The notes under the pieces were generated by a model. That model saw nothing but the letters and a program-made list of their open reading frames with translations. It made no database searches and was not told where the DNA came from. From positions 1-13,019 of the forward strand of contig CADBQK010000350.1 of assembly GCA_902796775.1 (NCBI GenBank): a stretch of 13,019 nucleotides of DNA. Direction: 5' to 3'. Within the stretch, counting starts at the first letter, position 1; the number at the start of each line of letters is the position of its first letter. The DNA comes from an uncultured Lachnospiraceae bacterium. Its GTDB lineage: Bacteria; Bacillota_A; Clostridia; Lachnospirales; Lachnospiraceae. This document shows, one piece after another, positions 6,820 to 13,019 of the stretch. The translations under genes and the position numbers were made by a program.

Positions 6820-7332
6820 TTATTTTCCGGGATTTCCATCCCAGTGATATGCGATCCTCGGGGACCCATCCGCGATGTAAATGATGCCGCATTTCCTGTA
6901 TCCATTCTTCTCGATCAGCCTTTGCATCACATGATTGTCTGCATGGGTATCAACCCTGATATTGGAAGAAATGCTTTTGCAGTAATCTGAGGTACTCCGG
7001 AATAGACCCCGTACCTGTCCATCTCCTGCCAGTCTGTGGATCGTTACATAAGGATCATCATTCAGCCATTCCCCATTTTCTATATACTGGTAAGCAGGTT
7101 CCTCCCCTGCAAATAATGCAAACACACCGTGGATACCTGTCTCATCAAACAGGACATAGCAGACTTTTTTCTCTATATCAGATCTGATCAGTTCCGGCTT
7201 TGGATAGAAATGCCCCCACTGACTCGGATTTCCTGACTTGATCATAAAATCCTGCGCATACCTGTATATCTCCATAATGCGGTCAAGATCATCGTCTGCT
7301 GCTTTCTTAATGCTCAGCTTCAGCTCACTCAT
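6820..7332 (-). CDS. GNAT-family N-acetyltransferase
   Basis: This 170-residue protein has the layout of clostridial GNAT acetyltransferases. It starts with ISIKKAADDDLDRIMEIY-like residues (helix 1 region). The core strand YVTIHRLAG lies at 95-103, followed by the acetyl-CoA loop region GQVRGLFRS (105-113). The ending IRVDTHADNHVMQRLIEKNGY (125-145), then CGIIYIADGSPRIAYH, is a highly typical C-terminal half. The acetyl-CoA loop is less glycine-rich than the usual Q/R-x-x-G-x-G/A. The target amine is unknown. It is cytoplasmic. GGGAGGG nine bases before the ATG at 7332 supports this start. A longer frame would begin at 7422, but that ATG lies inside the promoter spacer. It is the first minus-strand gene of the cluster and has its own promoter with an overlapping palindrome. 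Confidence 0.87.
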   Translation of the reverse strand: MSELKLSIKKAADDDLDRIMEIYRYAQDFMIKSGNPSQWGHFYPKPELIRSDIEKKVCYVLFDETGIHGVFALFAGEEPAYQYIENGEWLNDDPYVTIHRLAGDGQVRGLFRSTSDYCKSISSNIRVDTHADNHVMQRLIEKNGYRKCGIIYIADGSPRIAYHWDGNPGK

Positions 7333-7341
7333 CTCAAATAT

Positions 7342-7348
7342 CCCTCCC
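7342..7348 (-). promoter_or_regulatory. Ribosome binding site of the GNAT gene
   Basis: GGGAGGG lies nine bases before the ATG at 7332 and decides this start over upstream in-frame ATGs. Confidence 0.7.
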
Positions 7349-7398
7349 AGAGTCATTTCCTTCATGAATGATGTACTCTGATTCTCTTGTATACTCAA

Positions 7399-7427
7399 AA
7401 TATAAGGAATGACATCTTTCATGTCAA
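7399..7427 (-). promoter_or_regulatory. Near-consensus sigma-A promoter of the GNAT gene
   Basis: The -35 is a perfect TTGACA (complement of 7422-7427), the -10 is TATATT (complement of 7399-7404), and the spacer is exactly 17 bp. Transcription should start near 7392 and give a leader of about 60 bases. A perfect palindrome covers the -35 and most of the spacer. Confidence 0.75.
7410..7426. promoter_or_regulatory. Candidate operator: perfect inverted repeat over the GNAT promoter
   Basis: TGACAT-GAAAG-ATGTCA (minus strand) is a perfect 6+6 inverted repeat. It overlaps five of the six -35 bases and extends into the spacer, so a dimeric repressor bound here would block RNA polymerase. The binding protein is unknown and no regulator gene is adjacent. 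Confidence 0.5.
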
Positions 7428-7467
7428 GAAAATGCTGCCTTTCTATTCATGTATACCGATGATATTC

Positions 7468-7496
7468 TTGTCATTGTATTCGAAGAATGTTATCCT
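7468..7496 (+). promoter_or_regulatory. Predicted sigma-A promoter of the plus-strand unit
   Basis: TTGTCA (7468-7473) and TATCCT (7491-7496) are separated by exactly 17 bp. It is divergent from the GNAT promoter, with 40 bp between the two -35 boxes. It would drive the small reading frame at 7543 and the CotH-like gene behind it. Confidence 0.55.
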
Positions 7497-7542
7497 AAAT
7501 ATTGAATTAATAAAAATGCATAATGAGGGGAGAAATGATTAT

Positions 7543-7685
7543 ATGGCTGCATTAACGGTTCCGTCTGATGAGGTTCTGAAAAGGAAAGAACAGATATTGT
7601 CAGATTAAACTATGCAAAAACGATAAATGTACCGGAACAGGAAGGCAATGATCTTAGACTGAAAAGCAAAGAAATGAGGACGTAA
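7543..7685 (+). pseudogene. Short reading frame, probably a frameshifted small gene
   Basis: An ATG at 7543 preceded by GAGGGGAG opens a 21-residue frame (MAALTVPSDEVLKRKEQILSD) that stops at 7606-7608. In an overlapping frame the sequence stays open and looks protein-like (DIVRLNYAKTINVPEQEGND and on) until a stop at 7683-7685, eight bases before the CotH-like gene start. This suggests a former protein of about 45 residues broken by a frameshift. It could instead be a genuine short leader peptide. The family is not recognised. Confidence 0.35.
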
Positions 7686-7692
7686 TAATAAA

Positions 7693-9966
7693 ATGAGTAA
7701 GAATAGTATCATACCAGCCTTTGCAGTTTGGATAAGTACCATTGCAGTCAGCAGCCTTGCATTTATCCTGTTTATATTCATAAGTTTTTCTTTTCCTGCA
7801 TATGCACAAGAGGATGAAAACTCTGTTTCTCTGGAGCCGCAAAACGGGATCCCTCTGATGATCGTAAGAGTTGACGAGAGCCGGGAGAAGATTACAGCGG
7901 CCGGGGCAGAGGATCCCGACCACAGTTACGGAACCATTCAGCAGATGCACGAAAGCAAAGACCATTCTGTACGCTGCGTCGGAACTATAGAGATCATTGT
8001 TCCCGGCACATACAAGGGTGAATACGGCTCCGTTTCCGTCCCCAAAGGGGAAGTTCCGCTTGATTATATACGGGGAAGAGGAAATATGACCTGGAGTATG
8101 GGCATTAAAAAACCGTACAAGATCAAATTAGATGAAGCTGCCGACCTTTTCGGTATGGGAGAGAGCAAAGAGTGGGGGCTTCTGGCAAACTCTATGGATC
8201 CTACCCTGCTGAAAAACAGGATCACACACTGGCTCGGCACCGAGGTCGGACTGAATTATACACCGCAGATGATTCCCATGGACCTCGTTATGATCGGGAG
8301 TGAAAGCGGAAGCGCCTATCTTGGTAGTTACTGCCTCAGTGAACTGATCGACATCGAAGAAGAAAGGATCAGCATTCCAAAGCTCAAAAAGGATGCCGTA
8401 TCAGCCACTGATGATATAAGCGGCGGTTACCTGCTTTCGATCCACAACACTTACCAGGATTCAGACATTCCCGAGAGCAGCTGGTTTACAACGCCAAAAG
8501 GCGGTGTCCGGCTCACTCATGAAACCCCTTCATTTGACGATGATCCGCTGAAACAGGGCCAGATCGAACAAAGGGAATACATACAGCAGTATATTAACCG
8601 GCTTGACGAGCTGATCATGACAGATGAGGAGAAGATAGATGAAGCCAGACATAAGCAGATCGATGAGCTCCTGGATCTGACTTCAGCAGCGGATTACTGG
8701 TGGATACAGGAGTTTTCCAAAAACGGAGACGCTTTTAACACCGGCAGCACATATCTGTACAAAGAGCAAAACGGAAAACTCTTTTTCGGTCCGCTATGGG
8801 ATTTTGACATCGCATGGATGGGCCTGCAGGATGGACCCAGCACTTCAGCACAGAGCTTTAACAACAGCAAGATGATCTGGATCGACCGGTTAAGAGAAAG
8901 GGATCCGTATTTTGTCGAGCTGCTCAAAAGCCGCTGGAGTGTTATGAAGGGGAAGCTGGCAGAGCTCACAGAAAAGGGAGGCACGCTGGATCGTTACAGG
9001 GACGAGATCTCACTGTCCCGGAAAGAGGATGAAAAAAAATGGGGACCGGGAAGCGGCGATGAAGAGGATGAATCGAATCATTACGATTCCGTTATCGATT
9101 CTCTGAAAAGGTGGATCAACGTCCGCAGAAGCTGGGTTGACAATAATATCGATAAGCTGTCTACCGTATATTTCACAATCTCCTATGAGGTTGACGGAGA
9201 AATCATAAAAACTGAAAAGGTACGAGGCGAAGATGTTCTTGACCGGGGGATGCGTCTTCCGGACCGGGACGATCAGACTTTCATGGGATGGGTCGAGAAA
9301 GAGACAAACGAAAGCCGAAACGATTATACGGTCAGAAGCGACGTTACATTCGTCCCCACATACAAAGCACTGGCGGATATGGTGCAGCCGACAGACTTAT
9401 TCTTTAATGCTTATGAAGTATATGAGAAGTTTACGGCTGGTTACTATGACTGGATCAATGTAAAAGTCCTTCCATTGCTGGCACAGAAAGATGCCCTGGA
9501 CTGCGGTGTATGGACCTCCTCCGATGAAAGCATTGCAAGTGTTAACAGCAATGGACGTGTTGATTTTAAAACAACCGGGGACGTAACGATCACTTTCACA
9601 CTGTTTAACGGTCTGCAGAAATCCTACCTGCTTCACATATATGACCCTGAGCAAACCAGATTTGTCCCGCCATCCGCCATGACAGTCTCCCCGGCATCCA
9701 TCACCCTTAAGCAGGGAGATGTCTTCCAGATCGAAACTCTATTTGAATCCGAGCATGGACCGTGCACATTATTGGCCCCGCTTTACAGCTCAACTGATGA
9801 CTCTGTAGCCAATGTTGACTATCTGGGAATAGTAACAGCAAAAAACCCCGGCACATCCACAATCGTAATAGAAGGCTTTTTCGCGGGAGATGTTGAAGGC
9901 GAAAAACGGGAGCCGCTCACTGCCACCTGTGAAGTCACTGTAACGGAGTCTGATCCTATGAAATAG
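7693..9966 (+). CDS. Secreted CotH-family kinase-like protein with Ig-like modules
   Basis: This 757-residue protein has a signal sequence (hydrophobic 11-35, likely cleavage after AYA at 38). The CotH domain spans about 120-485. It starts with IRGRGNMTW (126-134) and KKPYKIKLD (139-147). YLGSYCLSELID (209-220) follows, then KNGDAFNTGSTYLYK (343-357) and the metal-binding-like LWDFD (368-372). CotH of Bacillus spores is an atypical protein kinase that phosphorylates coat proteins, and secreted relatives are common in Clostridia. Downstream lie a Flg_new-like repeat (about 493-556) and two Ig-like segments (about 565-650 and 660-750, the second clearly BIG2-like). A highly charged stretch at 443-462 interrupts the end of the kinase domain. 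A surface or extracellular role is more likely than a spore-coat role because of the signal peptide and adhesive modules. The ribosome binding site (AGGA) is twelve bases from the ATG, longer than usual. Confidence 0.85.
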   Translation: MSKNSIIPAFAVWISTIAVSSLAFILFIFISFSFPAYAQEDENSVSLEPQNGIPLMIVRVDESREKITAAGAEDPDHSYGTIQQMHESKDHSVRCVGTIEIIVPGTYKGEYGSVSVPKGEVPLDYIRGRGNMTWSMGIKKPYKIKLDEAADLFGMGESKEWGLLANSMDPTLLKNRITHWLGTEVGLNYTPQMIPMDLVMIGSESGSAYLGSYCLSELIDIEEERISIPKLKKDAVSATDDISGGYLLSIHNTYQDSDIPESSWFTTPKGGVRLTHETPSFDDDPLKQGQIEQREYIQQYINRLDELIMTDEEKIDEARHKQIDELLDLTSAADYWWIQEFSKNGDAFNTGSTYLYKEQNGKLFFGPLWDFDIAWMGLQDGPSTSAQSFNNSKMIWIDRLRERDPYFVELLKSRWSVMKGKLAELTEKGGTLDRYRDEISLSRKEDEKKWGPGSGDEEDESNHYDSVIDSLKRWINVRRSWVDNNIDKLSTVYFTISYEVDGEIIKTEKVRGEDVLDRGMRLPDRDDQTFMGWVEKETNESRNDYTVRSDVTFVPTYKALADMVQPTDLFFNAYEVYEKFTAGYYDWINVKVLPLLAQKDALDCGVWTSSDESIASVNSNGRVDFKTTGDVTITFTLFNGLQKSYLLHIYDPEQTRFVPPSAMTVSPASITLKQGDVFQIETLFESEHGPCTLLAPLYSSTDDSVANVDYLGIVTAKNPGTSTIVIEGFFAGDVEGEKREPLTATCEVTVTESDPMK

Positions 9967-9980
9967 AACCATTAGAACCC

Positions 9981-10001
9981 ATTTCATGGATCTCGTGAAA
10001 T
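9981..10001 (+). other. Small hairpin after the CotH-like gene
   Basis: ATTTCATG (9981-9988) pairs with CGTGAAAT (9994-10001) around a five-base loop, with one G-U pair. No U-run follows, so it is at most a weak terminator or an RNA-stability element between the CotH-like and permease-kinase genes. Confidence 0.3.
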
Positions 10002-10032
10002 AAGCATTGCAGCAATTGTCTAATTCCGTTAA

Positions 10033-10045
10033 GGGGTCCGACCCC
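10033..10045. repeat. GGGGTC-C-GACCCC palindrome upstream of the permease-kinase gene
   Basis: This is a perfect 6+6 inverted repeat with a one-base centre. Such GGGGTC/GACCCC hairpins recur as dispersed REP-like units in many bacterial genomes (from memory). It ends 16 bases before the ATG at 10062, immediately before the ribosome binding site, so folding could affect translation. Confidence 0.45.
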
Positions 10046-10048
10046 ATT

Positions 10049-10052
10049 GAGG
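10049..10052 (+). promoter_or_regulatory. Ribosome binding site of the permease-kinase gene
   Basis: GAGG lies nine bases before the ATG at 10062. The alternative TTG start at 10047 would rely on AAGGGG, which is part of the palindrome at 10033-10045, so the ATG is preferred. Confidence 0.55.
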
Positions 10053-10061
10053 TACAGCCCT

Positions 10062-12857
10062 ATGAATGATCCCATCGAGATAAAAGCAATGGACCGATAT
10101 CTATCATCGGTTGATGTCTGGTCAATGTCCTTCGGCTGCATGGTCGGCTGGGGTGCTTTTGTTATGCCCGGCACGACATTTCTCCCTGTTGCGGGAGTTG
10201 CCGGAACCATCCTTGCCCTTCTCATCGGCACCCTGGTCATGCTGGTCATCGGCACAAGCACGTCCTACCTGATGTCGCGCAGTCCCGGAACCGGCGGTAT
10301 GTACTCCTACACTAAGGAAGTATACGGACGGGATCATGCTTTTTTGTGTTCCTGGTTTCTCTGTCTTTCCTATCTGTCGATCGTATTCCTGAACGGCAGT
10401 GCACTGTTTGTCGTAATTCGGACAATACTGGGTGACAGCAGTCAGACTGGTTTTTATTATATGATCTCAGGCAATGCAATCTATCTCAATGAGATCATTA
10501 CCTCTGTGATGGCTCTTGCGGGCATTGGCATACTCTTTATCGTGGCAAAACCAATCCTGCAGAGGCTGCACACCTTTTTTGCTCTGACATTGGCTGCCGG
10601 GGTCATACTGACTACTTTCCTGTGTCTGCCCCGCATTTTTTCAGCAGATGTACTGCATTCCATGAGCCAGGGTGCACCGGCATCAGGTGCAGGATTTGGC
10701 ATATTCAGCCTGGTGATCCTGGCCCCCTGGGCTTTCGTTGGGTTCGAAGTTACTTCTTTTGAGACCTCACACTTTAAATTCCCCGTAAAAAAAGCAGGAC
10801 GGATCACGATTCTTTCCATCCTGTTCGCCGGCTTTGCCTATATCGCCATGTCAGTTGTCAGTGCAGCATCCTGGCCGGACGGCTATCATTCCTGGGCAGA
10901 CTATATCCAGGATCTGGGCAAGCTGGGCGGGGTGGAAGCGGTGCCGACTTTTTATGTCGCAAAATCTCTCATTGGCCCGTTCGGTCTTGCAGTAATCACC
11001 ATCACAGCCCTGGCCGCGATTCTGACTGGTATTATCGGAGCATACCGGGCTACGGTGCGTGTCCTTTCTACCATGGCTGAAGATCAGATCCTGTCGGAAA
11101 AGTTTTCCAAAACAACCTACAGTATCCTTTTTATCATGTTGCTCTCCATCCTTATCTCTCTCCTGGGACGCAACACCCTGATCTGGTTTGTGGACCTCAC
11201 ATCCTTTGGAGCAATCGTCGCCTACGGCTATACCAGTGCCGCAGCATACCGCATCGCCAAGTCTGAAAACAACAGGACGATCATGAAGATCGGGCTTGTC
11301 GGAGCAGTCATTTCCGTCTGCTTTGCCATTGTCCAGCTGGTACCTCATCTGTCTGCCATGGAAGCCATGGGCAGCGAAGCATTCCTGCTACTTTCACTCT
11401 GGTGCCTCCTTGGCTTTGTCTTCTACCGGAGAACGATCCAAAGGAGCACCCTCACTGAATACAGCGGCCTGTCAACTTCCGGAACAGTTCTTTTTGCACT
11501 TCTTGTCTATGCAGCCCTGATGGGTCTTGCCAAACTGCTTTTCTCAAAAGACAGTATTGAAGAAATCCGTACTGTTCTGGTCGTCGGAGGCCTGGCTGTG
11601 CTGATCATTATCTTTATCGGTCTCGCCGTAATGCTGTATATCCAGGATATTGTCCGCATTAAGCACGAAGCCGCAGAAAGAGAAAAGATCCGGGCTGTCG
11701 AAGGGAGCCTTGCCAAAAGCCAGTTTCTTTTTAACATGTCCCATGACATCCGTACACCAATGAACGCCATTATCGGCTACACAAACCTGGCACGCAAAGA
11801 AGACTCTGTCGAGGCCATGAGGGGGTATCTGGATAAGATTTCCCTGTCCGGCCAGCACCTGCTGTCCCTGATCAACGATATCCTGGAAATGAGCCGGATC
11901 GAAAACGGAAAAACTGAGCTTAGTTATGAACCCTCCGATCTGCGCCAAGTCTTCGATGAAATTGGTGAACTGTTTAGAGACCAGATGGAGCAAAAAGGCC
12001 TGAACTTCTCTATTCACTATACACAGGTACAGCATCCTCTTGTCTGGTGCGACCCCAAAAACCTGAACCGTGTCCTGCTGAACCTGATCAGCAACGCCTA
12101 CAAATTCACACCCGCAGGCGGGATGATCACAGCCATCCTGGTGGAAGCAGGCTCGGAAGAAAACAGCTATGGCACCTATGAAATCCGTATACAGGACAGC
12201 GGTATCGGTATGTCCCGTGAGTTTGTCGATAAGATGTTTACCGCTTTTGAGCGGGAGCGCACATCCACAGACAGCGGCATGCAGGGGACCGGACTGGGCC
12301 TGACCATTGTCAAGAACCTGATCGACCTGATGGGCGGAACCATCGAGGTCCTGACCACTCCCGGCAGCGGTACGCAGTTTATCATAAGGCTTAAATTGCA
12401 GCTGGCACAGGAAAAAAATTTCCCTGTTGAAGAAGATACATCACTCCTCGAAGAAGACACTGCGGTTACCTTCGCGGACAAACGTCTGCTGCTCGTCGAG
12501 GATAACCTGATCAACATGGAAATCGCAAAAATGATCCTGTCACAGGAGGGTTTTCAGGTGGAAACAGCAGAAAACGGTAAGGAAGCCCTGGACATGGTTT
12601 CTGCCTCTGCACCCGGATACTACAATGCCATCCTCATGGATATCCAGATGCCTGTCATGGACGGCTACGAAGCAACCCGTGCGATCCGCTCCCTTGACAA
12701 CAGAGAGCTGGCGCAAATCCCGATCATCGCCATGACCGCCAACGCTTTCCAGGAAGACGTGCAGGCAGCCATGGATAGCGGGATGCAGGCGCATATCGCA
12801 AAACCGATTGACATCCCTCTGCTGAAAAAAGAATTGTTGGCAGTCCTGAAAGACTGA
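10062..12857 (+). CDS. APC-type amino acid permease fused to a hybrid histidine kinase
   Basis: This 931-residue protein joins two usually separate machines. Residues about 10-455 form an APC-superfamily permease with some 12 membrane helices, including the first-helix motif GWGAFVMPG (29-37) and VGFEVTSFETSHF (226-238). Two more helices (about 473-492 and 504-526) lead into a short charged signalling helix. The kinase follows. The H-box SHDIRTP carries phosphoacceptor His561, the N-box holds Asn678, the G1 box is DSGIG (712-716) and the G2 box is GTGLGL (742-747). A C-terminal receiver domain has Glu813/Asp814, phosphoacceptor Asp860, Thr892 and Lys914, all intact. No PAS, HAMP, HPt or DNA-binding domain is present. 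The design recalls CbrA, where an SLC5 transporter is fused to a kinase, but with an unrelated permease. It is inferred to sense or transport an amino acid or amine and pass the signal to an unknown partner. It may be co-transcribed with the CotH-like gene 95 bp upstream. Confidence 0.9.
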   Translation: MNDPIEIKAMDRYLSSVDVWSMSFGCMVGWGAFVMPGTTFLPVAGVAGTILALLIGTLVMLVIGTSTSYLMSRSPGTGGMYSYTKEVYGRDHAFLCSWFLCLSYLSIVFLNGSALFVVIRTILGDSSQTGFYYMISGNAIYLNEIITSVMALAGIGILFIVAKPILQRLHTFFALTLAAGVILTTFLCLPRIFSADVLHSMSQGAPASGAGFGIFSLVILAPWAFVGFEVTSFETSHFKFPVKKAGRITILSILFAGFAYIAMSVVSAASWPDGYHSWADYIQDLGKLGGVEAVPTFYVAKSLIGPFGLAVITITALAAILTGIIGAYRATVRVLSTMAEDQILSEKFSKTTYSILFIMLLSILISLLGRNTLIWFVDLTSFGAIVAYGYTSAAAYRIAKSENNRTIMKIGLVGAVISVCFAIVQLVPHLSAMEAMGSEAFLLLSLWCLLGFVFYRRTIQRSTLTEYSGLSTSGTVLFALLVYAALMGLAKLLFSKDSIEEIRTVLVVGGLAVLIIIFIGLAVMLYIQDIVRIKHEAAEREKIRAVEGSLAKSQFLFNMSHDIRTPMNAIIGYTNLARKEDSVEAMRGYLDKISLSGQHLLSLINDILEMSRIENGKTELSYEPSDLRQVFDEIGELFRDQMEQKGLNFSIHYTQVQHPLVWCDPKNLNRVLLNLISNAYKFTPAGGMITAILVEAGSEENSYGTYEIRIQDSGIGMSREFVDKMFTAFERERTSTDSGMQGTGLGLTIVKNLIDLMGGTIEVLTTPGSGTQFIIRLKLQLAQEKNFPVEEDTSLLEEDTAVTFADKRLLLVEDNLINMEIAKMILSQEGFQVETAENGKEALDMVSASAPGYYNAILMDIQMPVMDGYEATRAIRSLDNRELAQIPIIAMTANAFQEDVQAAMDSGMQAHIAKPIDIPLLKKELLAVLKD

Positions 12858-12866
12858 CCGTATCTG

Positions 12867-12898
12867 AAAAGGTCATCGGCTCTATCCGATGACCTTTT
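12867..12898 (+). terminator. Strong intrinsic terminator after the permease-kinase gene
   Basis: A perfect 13-bp stem (12867-12879 with 12886-12898) encloses the loop CTCTAT. The stem starts AAAAGG and ends CCTTTT, so it works as a hairpin plus U-tract and may act in both directions. It begins nine bases after the TGA. The remaining 121 bases to the window end hold no recognisable gene. Confidence 0.9.
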
Positions 12899-13019
12899 AA
12901 AATGAATCATATGCTTCTGCCTGCAAAAATGTAGTAGATCCACTATCTTTATCGTTTATTCCTCATGGCATGAATTGCCGGGGTATATGGCAGTAGCCGC
13001 CGGGGTTTTTGTAAAGGTA

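Noticed and set aside
6605..6847. Possible 80-residue plus-strand gene
   Set aside because: It overlaps the leader, the promoter and the 3' end of the GNAT gene, has no ribosome binding site, and its composition resembles translated noncoding DNA.
860..7332. Microcin C-like immunity set (MccF-type S66 peptidase plus GNAT)
   Set aside because: The S66 protein carries a lipoprotein-like signal, the GNAT gene is nearly 5 kb away with its own promoter, and no peptide precursor, adenylating enzyme or exporter is present.
7333..7422. Longer N-terminus for the GNAT protein starting at 7422
   Set aside because: That ATG lies within the -35/spacer of the predicted promoter, so it would not be in the transcript, and the added residues do not resemble the family.
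12901..13019. Possible gene start or second terminator at the right edge
   Set aside because: A GC-rich stretch followed by GTTTTTG occurs near 12995-13010, but no stable matching stem was found and no frame with a ribosome binding site is visible before the window ends.

Overview
The window looks like chromosomal DNA of a low-to-mid GC Gram-positive anaerobe of the class Clostridia, probably Lachnospiraceae or a relative. This is inferred from strong GGAGG-type ribosome binding sites, sigma-A-like promoters, secreted proteins built from Flg_new, fibronectin-III and BIG2 modules, a CotH-family protein, and the style of the permease/kinase protein. No rRNA, tRNA, CRISPR array, phage or insertion-sequence gene was seen.

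Left part (1-7427, minus strand). Reading with transcription, a GNAT acetyltransferase (7332-6820) has its own very good promoter with a palindrome laid over it. Next is a 1090-residue secreted lipase-like surface protein (6568-3296) with its own promoter. After it come four smaller genes: a YbaK/ProX-type aminoacyl-tRNA deacylase (3227-2673), a macrodomain hydrolase (2513-1977), an S66 LD-carboxypeptidase-like lipoprotein (1945-860) and an SGNH/GDSL hydrolase (762-157). The macrodomain and S66 genes are only 31 bp apart, joined by a 28-bp imperfect tandem duplication whose downstream copy supplies the ribosome binding site of the S66 gene. The SGNH gene lies between two inverted copies of a hairpin repeat with GGAGACAG/CTGTCTCC arms, which resembles a REP-type element.

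Right part (7428-13019, plus strand). A divergent promoter at 7468-7496 leads into a short, probably broken reading frame (7543-7685). A secreted CotH-family kinase-like protein with C-terminal Flg_new and Ig-like modules follows (7693-9966). Then comes the most unusual gene of the window (10062-12857), which fuses a complete APC-type amino acid permease to a histidine kinase and a C-terminal receiver domain. A textbook intrinsic terminator (12867-12898) closes this unit.

How it fits together: several products act outside the membrane (lipase-like protein, CotH-like protein, S66 lipoprotein), which suggests an envelope or surface theme. The permease-kinase is a candidate sensor that couples amino acid uptake or occupancy to phosphotransfer. 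No separate output response regulator is encoded beside it. The remaining genes (deacylase, macrodomain, GNAT, SGNH) look like housekeeping repair or detoxification enzymes, and a shared pathway cannot be shown from sequence alone. There is no gene-free stretch longer than 300 bases.
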